Source: Domibacillus sp. DTU_2020_1001157_1_SI_ALB_TIR_016
Lineage (GTDB): Bacteria > Bacillota > Bacilli > Bacillales > Domibacillaceae
Reading direction: 5' to 3'
DNA: 64,000 bases
Assembly: GCF_032341995.1 (NCBI RefSeq)
Contig: NZ_CP135438.1
Coordinates: forward strand, 1,488,001-1,552,000
In this document: positions 61,444 to 64,000 of the stretch, piece after piece
Layout: each line of letters starts with the position of its first letter
How positions within the stretch are numbered: position 1 is the first letter of the stretch
Translations under genes and position numbers: made by a program
The notes under the pieces: generated by a model
Seen by the model: only the letters and a program-made list of their open reading frames with translations
The model's database searches: none
Told to the model about the DNA's origin: nothing

Positions 61444-62424
61444 ATGAGAGAATCCTTCAAATTATTGAAACTCGGCAGCAAATCCGCCCTGTGGGCCGCC
61501 ATTGTAAATACCGTTGTCGCGTTGATTAAAACCGCTGCTTACCTCATTACAGGAAATGTCGCCATGTTTGCTGAAATGATGCATAGTTTCGGGGATGCAG
61601 CCAACCAGCTTTTCGTTTTTATCGGATCGGCTTTAAGTAAAAAAGCGCCAACGGATCGTTTCCCGGCTGGTTTTGGACGTCTTGTCAACCTTGTGCTGCT
61701 TGGCGCTGTACTTGTCGTTGGCGTCCTCGCCTATGAAACGATCGTCGAAGGCATTCATCATATTTCGAATGCAACTCATTCAGACGACTGGTTCTGGCTG
61801 AACATTGGCGTCCTAGGAGCTGCAGCTGCGCTCGAAGCAACTGTTCTATATAAAGCAATGCAGGAAATTACGGAACATTTGCCCCGTGAAAAAGTAAAAG
61901 GGCTAAAGATCATACCCGAAAGCTATAAGCATGTTCGAGACGCAAAGCCTGCTACAAAGCTGGTTTTCTTAGAAGATAATGTGGCTGTTGGCGGTGCGGT
62001 GCTGGCTTTGCTAGCGATCATTATTTCCACCTATACCCCGTTTCACAGCGCAACCGGTTATGCGTCTATCATTATCGGTATCCTTCTTTTATTAGTAGTC
62101 GGACGCGTCTTTTTAGACAATGCCGCTGGGGCGCTGGGCGTCGCGGATGTGAAAATGCAGGCCAAAATTGGCTCTAAAGTTTTCGCCCATCCGCAAGTAA
62201 ACGATATTCAAGATTTGGATGTTATTAAAGAAGGAGACAGCCTTCATGTTGAGCTTACACTCGAAGTAGATCCAAAAATGACGATCGAGCAAGCAGATGA
62301 CATCAAAGATGATATTGAAAAAAAAATCAAAGAGAGCGTTGCGAATGTTACGGATGTAGTTATCGAATTTGATGAAGATGATGGTATCAACACTTGGGAC
62401 AAGATCAAAAATGTAAAAGAATAA
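61444..62424 (+). CDS. Cation diffusion facilitator (CDF) family transporter
   Basis: 326 residues; six helices and a C-terminal cytoplasmic domain. Metal ligands appear in TM2 (FAEMMHSFGDAANQ, His and Asp) and TM5 (FLEDNVAVGG). The C-terminal regulatory domain is KVFAHPQVNDIQDLDVIKEG onwards. Uses the proton gradient to export Zn2+, Mn2+ or a similar ion. ATG at 61444 follows AAAGGAG; the open frame reaches 61366. 121 bases after corA on the same strand. Confidence 0.88.
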   Translation: MRESFKLLKLGSKSALWAAIVNTVVALIKTAAYLITGNVAMFAEMMHSFGDAANQLFVFIGSALSKKAPTDRFPAGFGRLVNLVLLGAVLVVGVLAYETIVEGIHHISNATHSDDWFWLNIGVLGAAAALEATVLYKAMQEITEHLPREKVKGLKIIPESYKHVRDAKPATKLVFLEDNVAVGGAVLALLAIIISTYTPFHSATGYASIIIGILLLLVVGRVFLDNAAGALGVADVKMQAKIGSKVFAHPQVNDIQDLDVIKEGDSLHVELTLEVDPKMTIEQADDIKDDIEKKIKESVANVTDVVIEFDEDDGINTWDKIKNVKE

Positions 62425-62442
62425 GCAGCCTATCAGGAAAAG

Positions 62443-62475
62443 CTCTAAGCGAATAAAGATGATGTTCGCTTAGAG
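62443..62475 (+). terminator. Terminator of the CDF gene
   Basis: CTCTAAGCGAA (62443-62453) with TTCGCTTAGAG (62465-62475) followed by TTTTTTCTTTT. Confidence 0.93.
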
Positions 62476-62712
62476 TTTTTTCTTTTCCACCAAAATCAAA
62501 AAGGGTTTTTTGTAAGTGTTGTAGAATTAAAGATTAAACAGATAGACAATAAAAGCGGGATATAAAGATGAAAGCTGAAACAGCTTCTTCTTTTGAAGTA
62601 TTCAATTAAAACCGCCAATAAGGCTTAAAATCGTTAGGTACAAAAAGCGCTTTATTGTCCCTTCAAATGAATGATTATCACCTCATCAAATGAAAAGGCT
62701 GGGAGAAAAATC

Positions 62713-62880
62713 ATGGAAACCCTCGAAGTAACCTACAACGATTTACACTCTCAAATTGAAGAGCTTCGCTGTTTAATGATTGATGCTGCCACGTTACACG
62801 GAATCAGCAGCCTGGATACACTAAGATACAGCGAGGAGCTGGATAAGCTGATTATGCAGGCACAGCTTCAAAATCCATAA
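62713..62880 (+). CDS. Spo0E-type aspartyl-phosphate phosphatase, 55 residues
   Basis: Helical hairpin protein with the family motif SEELDKLI (here YSEELDKLIMQAQLQNP) near the C-terminus and IEELRCLMIDAATLHGISSL before it. These proteins remove phosphate from Spo0A and delay sporulation. GGGAG precedes the ATG at 62713; the frame is open to 62671. Single gene. Confidence 0.85.
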   Translation: METLEVTYNDLHSQIEELRCLMIDAATLHGISSLDTLRYSEELDKLIMQAQLQNP

Positions 62881-63121
62881 TGTCCTTTGCTTAGTTTTAC
62901 TTCATTCAGAGAGAATCTTTAACTGTAATCATCTGTTTTCTGCCCCGTTTACCCTTTTTGCAATCCCATAGGCACAATTATAACCGCTATTTTAACTCTT
63001 CTTTTATCTTCTCTTAGTCAATGGTCCATGACAGGTACCGATTGACCGTATTCCTTCGGTTAGAAATAAAAAAAAGCCCCCGCCTTTGCAGCTTAGGGCT
63101 TTCTGATAGACGGCAATCGCT

Positions 63122-63478
63122 TTATATCATGAACAAATAAAGAGCCGTTCTATGGTTCGCTTCTTCTTTTTTTCGCCGGATGGCACACGTGCAGTTCAGC
63201 CATTTCGCTTTGCTTAATCTTGTGTGCAGCTGGTCATCCAGTTCCTCCTCAATTTCTCTCATTCTTTTTAATATTTCACCATATGAACAGTCAAAATGAG
63301 CTGCGGCCTTTTTGTGCGGAGCATGCTCTATTAAAAGAGATATAAAATGCTCCGAAGTTGCCGCCCGCTGTGCAAGCGTGTCCTCCATCTTTACAATATA
63401 CTCGTACAGCTCTCTCTTTTCTTCCGGCAGGGATCTAACAAGTCCTTTCAGCAGCATGCCAGCCAGTGATTCGTTCAT
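63122..63478 (-). CDS. Hypothetical protein downstream of rpsN
   Basis: 118 residues, helical, with a helix-turn-helix-like segment (PHKKAAAHFDCSYGEILKRM) and two cysteines in the tail (NCTCAIRRKK). ATG four bases after the rpsN stop, so it is likely in the same Zur-controlled transcript. A C-rich terminator-like stem (AAAGCCC/GGGCTTT) follows at about 63070-63103. No family recognised. Confidence 0.6.
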   Translation of the reverse strand: MNESLAGMLLKGLVRSLPEEKRELYEYIVKMEDTLAQRAATSEHFISLLIEHAPHKKAAAHFDCSYGEILKRMREIEEELDDQLHTRLSKAKWLNCTCAIRRKKEEANHRTALYLFMI

Positions 63479-63482
63479 CGGC

Positions 63483-63752
63483 TTACCAGCTGGCCTTTTT
63501 CACGCCTGGGATCTGGCCTTTATGGGCATATTCCCGAAATGCAATACGTGACATTTTAAATTTCCGCAAGTATCCACGCGGACGCCCTGTTACTTCACAT
63601 CTGCTTTTCAGCCGTGTCGGAGAAGAATCTCTTGGCAGTTTGCGAAGTGCTTCGTAGTCACCTTTTTCTTTTAGCTCCCGGCGCAGCTCCGCATATTTTG
63701 CGACCATTTCCTGTCTTTTTTTCTCTTTTATCACTTTTGATTTTTTAGCCAT
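63483..63752 (-). CDS. rpsN: Ribosomal protein S14, zinc-free paralogue
   Basis: 89 residues with the C-terminal S14 block [20 protein letters not shown] and [24 protein letters not shown]. The longer length and the lack of the two CxxC pairs place it in the zinc-independent class (B. subtilis YhzA/RpsN2), which replaces the zinc-containing S14 during zinc starvation. A near-perfect Zur box lies 23 bases upstream of the start. Confidence 0.94.
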   Translation of the reverse strand: MAKKSKVIKEKKRQEMVAKYAELRRELKEKGDYEALRKLPRDSSPTRLKSRCEVTGRPRGYLRKFKMSRIAFREYAHKGQIPGVKKASW

Positions 63753-63774
63753 TTCTTATCACTCCACTCTAGTA

Positions 63775-63789
63775 TCGTAATCATTACGT
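63775..63789. promoter_or_regulatory. Zur box
   Basis: TCGTAAT-C-ATTACGT matches the B. subtilis Zur consensus TCGTAATNATTACGA at 14 of 15 positions. Zur with zinc would repress rpsN and the gene behind it. Confidence 0.9.
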
Positions 63790-63841
63790 TTTAAATTTCA
63801 AATGACATCCTTGTTCCTAAACGCACTTAAAGCTTTCCGCA

Positions 63842-64000
63842 TTAATTAACTGAAAAAGCTGGAATGGGATCCCGGAATTGAGTCCAGTCCATCGTTGCCT
63901 CTTCTTCAGAAAGCAGGCAGGAGTCCAGAGAAGTTATGACTTCCTCTTCCTGCATATCCATTCCTATGAAAACCAGTTCAATCATGCGGTCCCCATATAC
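63842..64000 (-). CDS. zagA: Zinc metallochaperone, CobW/COG0523 GTPase (ZagA/YciC type), C-terminal end only
   Basis: The visible 52 residues begin YGDRMIELVFIGMDMQEEEV and continue SLDSCLLSEEEATMDW to a stop at 63842, the typical C-terminal tail of YciC/ZagA. This GTPase delivers zinc during starvation and is Zur-regulated in B. subtilis. The rest lies beyond the right edge. It is on the same strand as rpsN, just upstream of the Zur box. Confidence 0.85.
   Translation of the reverse strand, partial: VYGDRMIELVFIGMDMQEEEVITSLDSCLLSEEEATMDWTQFRDPIPAFSVN

Noticed and set aside
1..64000. CRISPR arrays, rRNA or tRNA genes
   Set aside because: No regularly spaced repeats and no tRNA- or rRNA-like segments were noticed on reading; a dedicated search was not possible.

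Overview
The window looks like chromosomal DNA from a low-to-mid GC, endospore-forming member of the Bacillaceae. Sporulation genes are scattered through it (cwlJ, a coat-F-type protein, a YjcZ-type peptide, a Spo0E-type phosphatase, a SinI-type anti-repressor). There is a sigma-B promoter of Bacillus type, a Zur box of Bacillus type, and gene groups with clear Bacillus subtilis counterparts (qdoR-qdoI, yrhE-yrhD-yrhG, yoaE, yxlE-F-G-like ABC genes, hutP/H/U/I/G, zagA-rpsN). I infer genus-level affiliation only from gene content; no 16S gene is present.

Layout. 1-5.4 kb: start of an amino acid permease, an orphan glgC, a chemoreceptor pseudogene split by a TnpB element, and an arylamine N-acetyltransferase. 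5.5-12 kb: a cyclic-di-GMP-I riboswitch in front of a 50-residue SinI-type gene, a TetR/MFS divergent pair with its operator, and a flavonoid module (qdoR, qdoI and an MFS pump) with two operators. 12-18 kb: cwlJ and a formate module (FNT channel, large YrhE-type molybdoenzyme, DUF1641 partner and two tiny accessory proteins). 18-33 kb: MocR regulator with divergent EamA exporter, a diguanylate cyclase with an inhibitory site, and many small accessory genes, including two XRE/membrane-protein modules that share one operator architecture. 33-42 kb: a decayed prophage (XkdF and head-morphogenesis fragments around an RsbR-type STAS gene, a frameshifted XRE gene, a frameshifted ImmA peptidase), a large unrecognised protein, a PspA operon and an intact IS3/IS150-type element. 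42-51 kb: YoaE-type molybdoenzyme, a sigma-B-driven KGG-repeat protein, MocR and chemoreceptor remnants, an ABC operon with its own regulator, and a second TnpB-type element that ends inside a broken sodium:alanine symporter gene. 51-59 kb: histidine utilisation, arranged as hutP-terminator-hutH and, separately, hutU-hutI-hutG with an AraC-type regulator. 59-64 kb: CorA and CDF metal transporters, a Spo0E-type phosphatase, and a zinc-starvation pair (zagA, partial, and rpsN of the zinc-free type) with a Zur box.

How it fits together. The histidine genes give a route from histidine to glutamate, but only hutH lies behind the HutP-controlled terminator. The c-di-GMP riboswitch and the diguanylate cyclase are separate transcription units that could be linked through the second messenger: c-di-GMP would tune a SinI-type protein and so perhaps biofilm or motility decisions. 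The window carries many pseudogenes with frameshifts (chemoreceptor, XRE, ImmA, symporter, GrpB, MocR). Decay around mobile elements explains several; sequencing error cannot be excluded for the single-base ones.
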